A DNA stretch of 64,000 bases from Salmonirosea aquatica (GTDB taxonomy: Bacteria; Bacteroidota; Bacteroidia; Cytophagales; Spirosomataceae), in assembly GCF_009296315.1 (NCBI RefSeq), contig NZ_WHLY01000002.1, positions 2,834,501-2,898,500 on the forward strand. The letters run 5' to 3'. The notes under the pieces were generated by a model. It was not told the origin of the DNA. It did not search any database and saw only the letters and a list, made by a program, of their open reading frames with translations. Position numbers and translations under genes: made by a program. Shown here one piece after another: positions 24,932-33,409 of this stretch (position 1 is the first letter of the stretch; every line of letters starts with the position of its first letter).

Positions 24932-26440
24932 TTATTTCAACTCAACTACCTGCCCTTTCTCTAACCGAAGGTACCTATTCACACAGGTCGGAATTTCGTG
25001 AGGATAGTGCGATACATAGATCAAGGTACGTTCGTCCGAGCCGCAGACGGCATCTACAACCGATTTGAAATATTCAATGGCTCCGATATCCAGTCCCTGG
25101 CAGGGTTCGTCCAGAATCAACAGGGGAGGATTTTTCACCAAGGCCCGTGCCAGTAAAACAAGGCGCTGCTCACCCTTCGATAACTTTTGCAGGGGACGTT
25201 CCATGACCTGACCTACCCCCAGCAATTCTGCCAATTGCTCCACCCGAGCTATCTGGCCTTCATCCAATTTCTTGAAATAAACCCCCGTTGCGTCGTAAAA
25301 GCCGGAAGCAATGGCCTTGAATACGGTTGTCTCCACCGGAAAGTACAGATGTAGTTCCGGCGAAAGGTGTCCGATTTTCTGCTTTATATCCCAAATTGAA
25401 GCTCCTTTCCCACCTCTTTTCTGATCGAAGAGATCGTAATCATTGGCGAAGCGCTGGGGGTGGTCGGCAGTCAGTATACTCAGGAGCGTCGATTTTCCTG
25501 AGCCATTTGGCCCGGTTAATGCCCATTTTTCCCCTTTTCTAACCCGCCAGTTTACATGATCGAGTACGGCCTTTCCATCGTACACGACCCGGATGTTTCT
25601 CAAATCGAAAGCGTACGCATAGGTAGGTTGCGGGAGAGCCGACAGCCAATTCCATTGCAGATCGGACCCTCTGATGCTTAAATCAACAGATGGACGGACA
25701 GAGAGGGGATTAATAATGGATTCCTGCTTCCATTCTTCAATCGGAACTACCCTTTCAATTTTTCCTTTTTTCAGCATTAAAACATGGGTTATGCAGTCAG
25801 GAATCTCAGTAGCTGCGGTGGCCAGGATAATCGTGGTACCCTGGCGGGCCAGTTCGGCCAGTGCTTCGCGCAGAATCTCCCGTGAAAGCACGTCAAGGCC
25901 CACGAAGGGATGGTCGAGTAGTAAGATGTCCGGGTCTTTGACCAGCGACCGGGCCAGCAGCATGCGACGTGTTTCGCCATTGGAAAGCGTAATAAAAGGC
26001 TGATCCAGCAAGTCGGTAAGTTGTAGTAAATGGGTTATTTCTTCCAGGCGGGCTTCGGGTACCCTACTTTCTGCCAGCCGTACAGACTTCTCATCTACGG
26101 TACCTACGGGCTTCATCTGCTCGGTCAGTACCTCGCGCACAGTGGGTGCCAGGGCAGCTTCATAGGCTTGAAACCGTTGCTGATAGTACTGTGCCGCCGC
26201 GCGGGCAATACGGTTGAACGAGTAATCGTTTGCGACAAACTCCACCTCTCCCCTTTTCTGTAATCGACCCTGCGCAGTGGCCCAACGCCCGGCAATGGTT
26301 TCCAGCAGGGTGGTTTTGCCGGAGCCGTTACCTCCTATAATAGCCCATTGCTCGCCGGGATTTACTTGCCAGGTAAGGCCGAATAGCACAGGCGTGTCGT
26401 ATTTACGGACCGATACATTCTCGAAGGAAAGAAGGGGCAT
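24932..26440 (-). CDS. Tandem ABC ATPase, ModF/PhrA-like
   Basis: About 502 residues from the ATG at 26440, where the ABC fold begins (MPLLSFENVSV); an upstream in-frame start adds only an unlikely leader. There are two complete nucleotide-binding domains. The first has Walker A GGNGSGKTT, signature LSNGETRRMLLARSL and Walker B ILLLDHPF. The second has Walker A GPNGSGKST, signature LSKGEQRLVLLARAL and Walker B LLILDEPCQG. No membrane part is encoded nearby. The arrangement resembles ModF/PhrA, linked to molybdate or repair-related functions in other bacteria, but nothing here ties it to molybdenum. Histidine replaces the first-domain Walker B glutamate, so that site may be inactive. Confidence 0.82.
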   Translation of the reverse strand: MPLLSFENVSVRKYDTPVLFGLTWQVNPGEQWAIIGGNGSGKTTLLETIAGRWATAQGRLQKRGEVEFVANDYSFNRIARAAAQYYQQRFQAYEAALAPTVREVLTEQMKPVGTVDEKSVRLAESRVPEARLEEITHLLQLTDLLDQPFITLSNGETRRMLLARSLVKDPDILLLDHPFVGLDVLSREILREALAELARQGTTIILATAATEIPDCITHVLMLKKGKIERVVPIEEWKQESIINPLSVRPSVDLSIRGSDLQWNWLSALPQPTYAYAFDLRNIRVVYDGKAVLDHVNWRVRKGEKWALTGPNGSGKSTLLSILTADHPQRFANDYDLFDQKRGGKGASIWDIKQKIGHLSPELHLYFPVETTVFKAIASGFYDATGVYFKKLDEGQIARVEQLAELLGVGQVMERPLQKLSKGEQRLVLLARALVKNPPLLILDEPCQGLDIGAIEYFKSVVDAVCGSDERTLIYVSHYPHEIPTCVNRYLRLEKGQVVELK

Positions 26441-26554
26441 TTTGTAGGAGTTTAGTGAACAAAGTTTTGGCAAAACTAGCCCTTGGCACAGTTTTTAGAA
26501 CTATTTACTAGATCATTTCTTAATTCAAAACTATTATTTTAACAGACCCTGCTT

Positions 26555-27073
26555 ATGGACGCTATAAAATCACCTGCCGCCCTTGATACCCCTTCTGACC
26601 TACAAGAGAAAGGCCGTAAAAAAGTTTCGGAGGCCGTTAACGGACTAGTTGCTGACGCTTTTGCGCTCTACATCAAAACAAAGAATTTCCACTGGCATAT
26701 GTCGGGTACCCACTTCCGTGACTACCACCTGTTACTCGACGAGCAGGCCGCTCAAATCCTGGCTACGATTGACCCGCTGGCCGAGCGCGTGCGCAAATTG
26801 GGCTACGATACAATCCGTTCGGTAGGGCACATTGCCCAATTGCAAAGCGTGAAGGATAACGATGAGGACTTTGTTGCTCCACAGGCCATGCTCCAAGAGC
26901 TTATCACAGAAAATAAAAAAATGGCCAAGAGCATGAGGGCTGCCCACAAGCTGTGCGATGACGCCGAGGATGTCGCTACGGCGAGCCTGCTGGAAGTTTA
27001 TATTGACGAAACCGAGCGGCGTATTTGGTTCCTTTTTGAAACCACACGGGATGGGAATAAGAAAAATTCTTAA
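26555..27073 (+). CDS. dps: Dps-family ferritin-like protein
   Basis: A 172-residue ferritin-like four-helix protein that stores iron and protects DNA from peroxide. The interface ferroxidase residues are all present at Dps spacing: H46, H58, D62, D73 and E77 (blocks FHWHMSGTHFRDYHLLLDEQ and IDPLAERVRKLG). The Lys-rich N-terminal extension could contact DNA. It is a single gene followed by its own strong terminator. No PerR/OxyR-like site was recognised in the 114-base divergent upstream region shared with the ABC gene. Confidence 0.94.
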   Translation: MDAIKSPAALDTPSDLQEKGRKKVSEAVNGLVADAFALYIKTKNFHWHMSGTHFRDYHLLLDEQAAQILATIDPLAERVRKLGYDTIRSVGHIAQLQSVKDNDEDFVAPQAMLQELITENKKMAKSMRAAHKLCDDAEDVATASLLEVYIDETERRIWFLFETTRDGNKKNS

Positions 27074-27111
27074 TTGCCCCTAGCCAGCCACGAACGAAAA
27101 CCGTGAATCAA

Positions 27112-27158
27112 AAAAGCGGTCGGTTCTGAGGATTTTAATCCCGGAACCGACCGCTTTT
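27112..27158. terminator. Bidirectional terminator between dps and pdhB
   Basis: Stem AAAAGCGGTCGGTTC / GAACCGACCGCTTTT with an 17-base loop, A-rich before and T-rich after. It lies between converging dps and pdhB. Confidence 0.88.
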
Positions 27159-27217
27159 GATTGTTATTAATCCGCTCTTTCGAGCTTAGACCTTGTTACA
27201 CTTTCCTAGATTTATCC

Positions 27218-28198
27218 CTACTTATACATCACCGCATTGACCGCATCAAGGGTGCGCTTCACATTAGGCAGAATCTCCTCGATCAGGGTAGGGGCGTAGG
27301 GCAGGGGTACATCGCGATTTGTAATACGCATGACTGGAGCGTCCAAGTAGTCGAAGGCGTAGCGTTGAATGTGGTAGGCCAGTTCGGAAGAAATGGAAGC
27401 CAGGGGCCATGCTTCTTCCACAATGACGCAGCGGTTGGTTTTCTTAATGGATTCTACTACGGTAGCGTAGTCGATCGGGCGGACGGTACGCAGGTCTACG
27501 AGTTCGGCGTTGATACCGTTCTTGGCTAATTCTTCCATAGCAGGTAGTACCACGCGGGGAATCATCTTGCCGAACGATACGATTGTCACGTCCGAGCCTT
27601 CTTTTTTCACTTCGGCTTTGCCCAGCGGAATCAGGTACTCTTCTGAAGGTACCTCTCCTTTATCGCCATACATCACTTCCGACTCCATGAAAATTACAGG
27701 GTCGTTGTCACGGATGGACGATTTGAGAAGACCCTTGGCGTCATGAGGATTGGCCGGAACCACCACCTTAAGGCCAGGCGTATTGGCATACCAGTTCTCG
27801 AAGTTCTGAGAGTGCTGCGCACCCAGTTGTCCTGCGTTACCGGTAGGTCCCCGGAACACGATGGGTACATTATACTGGCCCGCCGACATGGACAGCATCT
27901 TGGCTGCGCTATTGATGATTTGGTCGATGGCGACGAGCGAAAAGTTGAACGTCATGAATTCGATGATCGGGCGCAGTCCGTTGGAAGCGGCACCTACCCC
28001 GATGCCCGCGAAACCCAGCTCGGCGATGGGTGTATCGATCACCCGCTTGGGGCCGAATTCGTCCAGCATTCCCTGGCTGGCTTTATAGGCGCCATTGTAC
28101 TCGGCTACTTCTTCGCCCATCAGGAACACTTTTTCGTCCCTACGCATCTCTTCCGACATCGCCTCTTTGATGGCATCTCTGAACGCTATTTCTGGCAT
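27218..28198 (-). CDS. pdhB: Pyruvate dehydrogenase E1 component, beta subunit
   Basis: A 326-residue transketolase-like E1-beta. It pairs with an E1-alpha subunit (not in this window) to decarboxylate pyruvate with thiamine diphosphate. Signatures are FLMGEEVAEYNGAYK, RVIDTPIAELGFAGIGVGAA, EFMTFNFSLVAIDQI, GPTGNAGQLGAQHSQ and the C-terminal DLRTVRPID and VIVEEAWPLAS. Length fits the family (about 325). It is transcribed alone here, which is common in Bacteroidota. Confidence 0.95.
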   Translation of the reverse strand: MPEIAFRDAIKEAMSEEMRRDEKVFLMGEEVAEYNGAYKASQGMLDEFGPKRVIDTPIAELGFAGIGVGAASNGLRPIIEFMTFNFSLVAIDQIINSAAKMLSMSAGQYNVPIVFRGPTGNAGQLGAQHSQNFENWYANTPGLKVVVPANPHDAKGLLKSSIRDNDPVIFMESEVMYGDKGEVPSEEYLIPLGKAEVKKEGSDVTIVSFGKMIPRVVLPAMEELAKNGINAELVDLRTVRPIDYATVVESIKKTNRCVIVEEAWPLASISSELAYHIQRYAFDYLDAPVMRITNRDVPLPYAPTLIEEILPNVKRTLDAVNAVMYK

Positions 28199-28208
28199 TT
28201 TTTCCTAA

Positions 28209-28236
28209 TTGAAAGTTGAAAGTTGAGAGTTGAGAG
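28209..28236. repeat. Tandem 7-bp repeat (TTGARAG x4)
   Basis: Two TTGAAAG units are followed by two TTGAGAG units, directly upstream of the pdhB start. It may be a slipped-strand repeat in the pdhB leader or promoter region. Confidence 0.8.
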
Positions 28237-28379
28237 TGAGAAATTCAGTTTCAACATCTGACAAAGTACCCGTAAAACTACGCAATGGGGTTCAATTCTC
28301 AAATTGTTAACAGGATAGTAAAGAGGTAGGCGATTGCTTTTTGCTACTTTTAAGCTGTATAAAGCAAAACTTCGCCCCG

Positions 28380-30839
28380 ATGAAAAGATGTTTTCTCCCC
28401 AAAATTTCCATAATTCTGTTCTTACTCGCTTGCCTAAGTAGCTGTAAACCCGGCCAGAGTGGTACCCAGTCTGACGTTATCAATTCCCTGCGTGCTACGC
28501 GCGTGATGCTACCCAACGGCTGGTCGCTGACTACGCCCGGCAAAAGCCTATCCCTGGGCGATCTGCCGCTTAATGTCGCCGTTTCAAGTTCGGGCAAGTG
28601 GATGGCTTTTACCAACAACGGACAGGGCACGCAGAGCATCACCCTGATCAACCGCGCGGATGAAACGGTTTCCGATGAAATCACAATTCCGAAATCATGG
28701 GTAGGTCTGGCTTTTTCAGGCGACGAGAAAGGACTGTTTGCTTCCGGAGGGAATGACAACCTGGTGAGGATTTATCAGAACAAAGACGGAAAATTGAGCG
28801 AAACCGGACAAATCGTGCTGGGTGAGCCATGGCCCAAGCAGTCCATTTCGCCAGCGGGCCTATGCCTGGACGACGAAGCCCAGCGCCTCTACGTGGTGAC
28901 CAAAGACGACAGCGCCCTCTACACCTGCGATGCTGTGACACGGCAGGTACTGCGCCGGGAGCACTTACCTGCCGAAGCCTACACCTGCGTACTTTCGCCA
29001 GACAAGTCGTTGCTCTACATTTCGCTATGGGGCGGGGAGAAAGTATTGCTCTATGATTTGAAAAAAAGAACGACAAGTGGCAGTGTAGCGGTGGGCAGCC
29101 ATCCCAACGATATGGTGCTGACCCGGGACGGCAGGTACCTTTTTGTCGCCAATGGCAACGAAAATACAGTCTCCGTGATCGAGGTAGCGGCCCGGCGGGT
29201 GGTCGAAACACTCACTACCTCACTCTTCCCGGATGCGCCTGCCGGAAGTACCCCTAACGGGTTGGCGCTTTCGGAAGATGAAAAAACGCTGTATATCGCT
29301 AATGCCGACAATAACTGTTTGTCTGTTTTTGATGTGTCGGAGCGGGGCGAAAGTCGTTCGCTGGGGCTTATTCCCACAGGCTGGTACCCAACTACGGTAC
29401 GTGAAGTGGACGGAAAAATCTACGTCGCTAATGGCAAAGGGCTCACTTCACTAGCCAATCCCGGCGGACCGCAACCTACCATGACGGCCGCCGAGCGGGC
29501 TAAGGCCGAGTACATCGGGAGTCTGTTTCAGGGGAATCTTTCCATTATCAGCAAGCCCGATGATAACTTGCTGGCTGGCTACACGCAATTGGTGTACGAA
29601 AATACCCCTTATACTAAGGAAAGGGAAAGCACGAGCGAAGGCCAGAAGGGTAACCCTATACCCCGTACTGTAGGTGATCCTTCGCCCATCAAGTATGTAT
29701 TTTATATCATTAAGGAGAACCGCACCTATGATCAGATTTTTGGCGATATGTCCGAAGGCAACGGCGACGCTAGCCTGTGTCTTTTTCCCGAAAACAATAC
29801 CCCGAATCATCATGCGCTGGCGCGGGAGTTTGTGCTGCTGGACAATTTCTACGTCAACGCCGAAGTAAGCGCCGACGGACACAACTGGTCGATGGCGGGC
29901 TATGCAACGGATTTTGTAGAAAAAACCTGGCCCACCAGTTACGGCGGGCGTGGGGGTACCTACGACTACGAAGGTACCCGCCAGGTAGCCCATCCGAAAG
30001 AAGGTTTTATCTGGGATTACTGCCAACGAGCAGGAGTCAGCTACCGTACCTACGGAGAGTTTACTTCGCAGGGTAAGCCTAATCTTAAGGTACTCGAAGG
30101 GCATTATGACCCCAACTACCACGGCTATGACCTCAGCTACAAGGATGTGGATCGTGAGGCGGCCTGGGAAAAGGATTTCGATGCGCTGGTAGCGGCCAAC
30201 GCGGTGCCACATTTCAACACGGTGCGTATTTCTAACGACCATACGTCGGGCATGCGAATCGGGGCACCTACCCCGCAGGCGGCCGTAGCCGACAACGACC
30301 TGGCGTTGGGTAGGTTTGTGGAGCATTTGTCCAAGAGCCCGATCTGGAAAGAATCGGTCGTATTCGTGGTGGAAGACGATGCCCAGAATGGTCCTGACCA
30401 TGTCGACGCACACCGCTCGGTGGCGCTGGTGATCGGGCCGTATGTGAAGCGCAACTACGTGGACCATACCATGTACAGTACCACCTCGCTGCTGCGTACC
30501 ATGGAATTGATCCTGGCACTGCCGCCCATGAGCCAGTACGACGCCGCTGCCACGCCGCTCTGGCGAAGCTTTACAGCCCAGCCCGACGCCAGGCTGTATA
30601 CGGCCCGGGCAAACAATGTGCCTTTGGATCAGCGCAACGTAGCCGTGAACAAACATTCCATCCGCTCAGGGGAACTGAACCTGACTGTACCCGATGCAAT
30701 CAACGATGTAGAATTCAGCGAGATCGTGTGGAAGGCGGTCAAAGGAATCGATAGCCCTATGCCTGCCCCGCGCCGGAGTACCTTTGTGTGGGCCAAGCCT
30801 GAGGATGAAGAAGGGGAAGGGGACTTTGACGACGACTGA
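28380..30839 (+). CDS. YncE-like beta-propeller / alkaline phosphatase-type phosphoesterase lipoprotein
   Basis: About 819 residues from the ATG at 28380, which places a lipoprotein signal correctly (FLLACLSSC; lipidated cysteine about residue 22). Residues about 50-350 form a seven-bladed YVTN/YncE propeller (repeated KTLYIANADNN and RYLFVANGNENTVSVIE blocks). Residues about 440-770 form a phosphoesterase/alkaline phosphatase-superfamily domain starting YVFYIIKENRTYDQIFGD, with NFYVNAEVSADGHNW and VVEDDAQNGPDHVDAHRS metal-site blocks. Phospholipase C-type or acid-phosphatase activity is possible; the substrate is unknown. The C-terminus is acidic (EDEEGEGDFDDD). Confidence 0.88.
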   Translation: MKRCFLPKISIILFLLACLSSCKPGQSGTQSDVINSLRATRVMLPNGWSLTTPGKSLSLGDLPLNVAVSSSGKWMAFTNNGQGTQSITLINRADETVSDEITIPKSWVGLAFSGDEKGLFASGGNDNLVRIYQNKDGKLSETGQIVLGEPWPKQSISPAGLCLDDEAQRLYVVTKDDSALYTCDAVTRQVLRREHLPAEAYTCVLSPDKSLLYISLWGGEKVLLYDLKKRTTSGSVAVGSHPNDMVLTRDGRYLFVANGNENTVSVIEVAARRVVETLTTSLFPDAPAGSTPNGLALSEDEKTLYIANADNNCLSVFDVSERGESRSLGLIPTGWYPTTVREVDGKIYVANGKGLTSLANPGGPQPTMTAAERAKAEYIGSLFQGNLSIISKPDDNLLAGYTQLVYENTPYTKERESTSEGQKGNPIPRTVGDPSPIKYVFYIIKENRTYDQIFGDMSEGNGDASLCLFPENNTPNHHALAREFVLLDNFYVNAEVSADGHNWSMAGYATDFVEKTWPTSYGGRGGTYDYEGTRQVAHPKEGFIWDYCQRAGVSYRTYGEFTSQGKPNLKVLEGHYDPNYHGYDLSYKDVDREAAWEKDFDALVAANAVPHFNTVRISNDHTSGMRIGAPTPQAAVADNDLALGRFVEHLSKSPIWKESVVFVVEDDAQNGPDHVDAHRSVALVIGPYVKRNYVDHTMYSTTSLLRTMELILALPPMSQYDAAATPLWRSFTAQPDARLYTARANNVPLDQRNVAVNKHSIRSGELNLTVPDAINDVEFSEIVWKAVKGIDSPMPAPRRSTFVWAKPEDEEGEGDFDDD

Positions 30840-31208
30840 ATCTATTTTTTCCCTAGCCCGTACTTTATCCACTGGGGGCTGACCTGAAATGTGATCTTTG
30901 ACCCGATAAATTACTTCGCAGTCTTTCAGTTGGCCGCATATGGAGTCGATGGGCCCCCAGGCATAATTGCAGGTACCGATGGGATTCCCCTCTTTATTGA
31001 AGACTGCGCTTCCGGCATCGTAGGCATTGGCTCCCGCTACATACACAAGATCCCCCCGGTACTGGCACTCATCAATTTCTCCTGCTAACACACCTCGGGA
31101 ATAGACTTTCCTGAGTCCATCCGTGATTTCAATTTTTTCCTTACAGTTAGTCAGCACACTAAGGATTAAAATAGAAATAAGGGCGTATCTGTTTTTCTTC
31201 CCCTGCAT
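30666..31208 (-). CDS. Small DUF6970-like lipoprotein with probably false C-terminal extension
   Basis: The start at 31208 gives a lipoprotein signal with lipobox LTNC. The mature part (CQYRGDLVYVAGA... then CNYAWGPIDSICGQLKDCE) follows the same plan as the protein at 46468-46818: a Tyr-rich strand, a cysteine-rich loop, and a Pro-Asp/Ile-Asp region. As written, the frame runs 174 bases into the antisense of the upstream phosphoesterase gene. If one base is missing in the G run at 30874-30878, the protein would stop at 30865-30867 with about 114 residues. That matches its relative (116) and removes the overlap. I therefore think the true gene is about 30865-31208. Its function is unknown. Confidence 0.6.
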   Translation of the reverse strand: MQGKKNRYALISILILSVLTNCKEKIEITDGLRKVYSRGVLAGEIDECQYRGDLVYVAGANAYDAGSAVFNKEGNPIGTCNYAWGPIDSICGQLKDCEVIYRVKDHISGQPPVDKVRAREKIDSVVVKVPFPFFILRLGPHKGTPARGRHRAIDSFDRLPHDLAEFYIVDCIGYSQVQFP

Positions 31209-31315
31209 ATGTAATGATTTGGTATCAGCCACTGTAAATATAGTTGGATTAAACTAATTGATAGCTGGATGCTAAAATTCAGAAGCTGTTGCTAAGAGAT
31301 AATTCTTCTGATTGC

Positions 31316-31352
31316 GGAGAATCCGCTTTCCGTAGGCTGATTCTCCTTTTTT
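31316..31352 (+). terminator. Rho-independent terminator, plus strand
   Basis: Stem GGAGAAT / ATTCTCC with a 17-base loop, then six Ts. It could end transcripts reading through from the phosphoesterase gene. Confidence 0.6.
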
Positions 31353-31631
31353 ATTGTCTTTTGGTAAGTAGTTGAGTACTAGAATATTTAAGTAGTTTAC
31401 TGGACTTTCTTGCAAAAGGACTCATAGTATTGATTTATATAAGAATAATACAATCTGAGTTCTGAATTTTAAGTAAATATACCGTAGCAAATAATAAACG
31501 ACTTGTTGTACTATTTATATAAACGTTGTACAATTCTAAGTTTATCGTAGGACTGTGCAATGAACTTTCGAAATCAAAATCTAGCCTATTGCATGATATT
31601 GCCCCATAGAGTACGTTTGTAGAGTCAAAAC

Positions 31632-31668
31632 GAAAAAAGAAAGGCTTATCTCTAACAGTGGATAAGCC
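31632..31668 (-). terminator. Hairpin with minus-strand T tract (possible terminator)
   Basis: Stem GGCTTATC / GATAAGCC with an adjacent A-rich run on the left, so the T tract is on the minus strand. No minus-strand gene immediately upstream needs it, hence low confidence. Confidence 0.35.
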
Positions 31669-31741
31669 GATCAGGGCAAGATTAAGAAATTATTAAAAAA
31701 ATACAATCAAGTAGTAGTCGTACCTTAAAAAAATTAACATC

Positions 31742-32128
31742 ATGAAAAGAATCATTTTAGTAGCCGCAGTATGGATGGGAGTATCCGCTGCGAACCTGGC
31801 CACCGCCAATAGCATTAATCCTTCGACCGAAGTACGTACTGATGGAACCGTAGACATGAGCGTTGAAACGTTCAAGGATATGAAGTTCAAGCTTACGATA
31901 AAAAACCTGTCGAACCGCTCATACATTGCGATCAAGCGTTCCACGGGAGAAACCCTGTACAGCGAGTACGCCTCGAAAACCGAAAGCTATACCAAAGTGT
32001 TCGACTTGTCGAACCTGGCCGACGGCAAATATGCCTTCGTAATCGAATCCGGAAACGGTAACATCGAGAAGCCCTTCACGATCTCCACGGAAACTACCCG
32101 TACCGTGACACCGATCAGCGCCGAATAA
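31742..32128 (+). CDS. Small secreted protein, Ig-like fold, function unknown
   Basis: A 128-residue protein with a signal peptide (IILVAAVWMGVSAANLATA). The mature part alternates short beta strands: KFKLTIKNLSNRSYIAIKRS, GETLYSEYAS, YTKVFDLSNLADGKYAFVIESG, then KPFTI. This resembles a compact immunoglobulin-like or DUF3244-like module. The LADGKYAFVIES hairpin is typical of secreted Bacteroidota proteins that respond to environment. I cannot name a function. A strong terminator follows 50 bases after the stop, so it is monocistronic, and the long AT-rich upstream region suggests its own regulation. Confidence 0.78.
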   Translation: MKRIILVAAVWMGVSAANLATANSINPSTEVRTDGTVDMSVETFKDMKFKLTIKNLSNRSYIAIKRSTGETLYSEYASKTESYTKVFDLSNLADGKYAFVIESGNGNIEKPFTISTETTRTVTPISAE

Positions 32129-32179
32129 GGTGGAGAACAGACTGGTAAATCAATAGGATCTTGCCCGAAATTAGAATGC

Positions 32180-32217
32180 GGCCGCCCGGATTGACAACCC
32201 GGGCGGCCATTTTTTTG
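32180..32217. terminator. Strong rho-independent terminator
   Basis: Stem GGCCGCCCGG / CCGGGCGGCC with a nine-base loop, then A and seven Ts. It ends the secreted-protein gene and faces the converging glycoside-hydrolase gene. Confidence 0.92.
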
Positions 32218-32229
32218 TTCGAAGGCCGT

Positions 32230-33315
32230 TTATTTCAAGGGGGCCGAAGTGACAGCAATTTTAGAATCGGCCGTCCCGTAGTAGAGCCACCAAAGTCCAC
32301 GGTAAGGTACCATGGACTCTACGAAGGTGACGTTGTTGACCTGTCCGGTGATCTCGTAGGGCTGGTCGGGCTTCATGAAATAGCTTTTGGATCGATCGAT
32401 GAGGCGGTCGGGCGCGTCGTTACTGAACAGGAATTGCCCGGCGGCATAGGTACCATCGGGTAGGTTGGTATCTCCATTTTTGCCGTCGTTCATACCATTA
32501 TAAATCAAAACGATACCCTTTGGTGTAAGTAGGGCGGGTGGGCCGGGTTCCAGTACGCGGTAGTCGAAACTGCCCGGCCGGTACTCCGCCACGGTTTTCA
32601 GGCTTTTGTCGCCTTTGGTAAGGGGGTACCAGTTGATCAGATCGTCGGACACCGCCACAAAAAGCTGCTGCTGATCGCCCCAGTACATCCAGTATTTGTC
32701 GCTGATCTTCGTCGCAACCAGCCTGCTACCTACCCGTCGGCACACAATGGAACCCGACTTCGACCATAAATCCTGTCCCCCGCCGCGGATGAAATTGTTG
32801 AAGGCCAGCCCGTATTTGGTCCAGTGCTGCAAATCGGGCGACGTAGCAACGCAGAGCCGGGCTTTGTCTCCATCGTAGGCTGTGTAAGTCATCACGTACT
32901 GTCCGTCAGTGGTTTCTACGACGCGCGGATCCTCGATGCCGCCTTCCCACTCGTATTTCTTCATAAAGTCATTGTCGGGGTACAGTACCGGTTGGGGCAT
33001 CCGCTTGAAATGCACGCCATCGGTGCTGGTGGCCAGGCCGATGCGGGAGGTACCATTGTATTTCCCCACCAGATCCTCAGCGCGATAAATCAGGTATATT
33101 TTCCCGTTGCGCACCACGGCCGCTGGATTGAACACATCCTTAGCTTCCCAGGTTACGGTTTCGTTCCGGATCGGATCATCAAAAGTACTGGTAGTCAAGG
33201 GCGTCAATACGGGATTGGCCGCGTTGTGCTTGCGGAAGGGACCAATGAGCCAGGATTGGCAATAAGTCGGAACGGATAGGAGTAGGGTGAGTAGGAGTAA
33301 GCTGACGGATTTCAT
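32230..33315 (-). CDS. Secreted GH130-like glycosidase/phosphorylase
   Basis: About 361 residues from the ATG at 33315; a TTG one codon upstream is less likely. Signal peptide VSLLLLTLLLSVPTYCQ. The rest is a five-bladed propeller of the GH43/GH130 type: AANPVLTP, WEAKDVFNPAAVVRNGKIYLIYR, GLATSTDGVHFKRMP, EWEGGIEDPRVVETTDGQY, WMYWGD, LEPGPPALLTPKGIVLIYNG. GH130 enzymes phosphorolyse or hydrolyse beta-mannosides. The export signal suggests action on outside or periplasmic glycans. Substrate is uncertain. Confidence 0.82.
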   Translation of the reverse strand: MKSVSLLLLTLLLSVPTYCQSWLIGPFRKHNAANPVLTPLTTSTFDDPIRNETVTWEAKDVFNPAAVVRNGKIYLIYRAEDLVGKYNGTSRIGLATSTDGVHFKRMPQPVLYPDNDFMKKYEWEGGIEDPRVVETTDGQYVMTYTAYDGDKARLCVATSPDLQHWTKYGLAFNNFIRGGGQDLWSKSGSIVCRRVGSRLVATKISDKYWMYWGDQQQLFVAVSDDLINWYPLTKGDKSLKTVAEYRPGSFDYRVLEPGPPALLTPKGIVLIYNGMNDGKNGDTNLPDGTYAAGQFLFSNDAPDRLIDRSKSYFMKPDQPYEITGQVNNVTFVESMVPYRGLWWLYYGTADSKIAVTSAPLK

Positions 33316-33409
33316 CAAGGTAGGTTTAGGTTAAAGAGCGACAAATAATATGGAAATACTTTCGATGTAAGGATGCTCTGGTAAGGTACTATTTCCGCTT
33401 CGGTTTCTA

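Larger units (their letters stand above)
31209..31741. other. AT-rich intergenic region with hairpins and a spaced direct repeat
   Basis: No ORF of interest lies in 533 bases. The stretch holds a plus-strand terminator (31316-31352), a direct repeat GTTGTAC at 31505-31511 and 31525-31531, and a hairpin GGCTTATC/GATAAGCC at 31643-31668. It becomes strongly AT-rich from about 31380. It must include the promoter for the secreted protein at 31742, but no TAnnTTTG is placed convincingly. A TA-rich upstream segment could raise promoter activity. Confidence 0.5.

Noticed and set aside
29451-30656. Long minus-strand open frame (about 400 codons) inside the phosphoesterase gene
   Set aside because: The plus strand encodes a clear lipoprotein with propeller and phosphoesterase domains. 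The antisense frame shows no domain and arises from codon composition.
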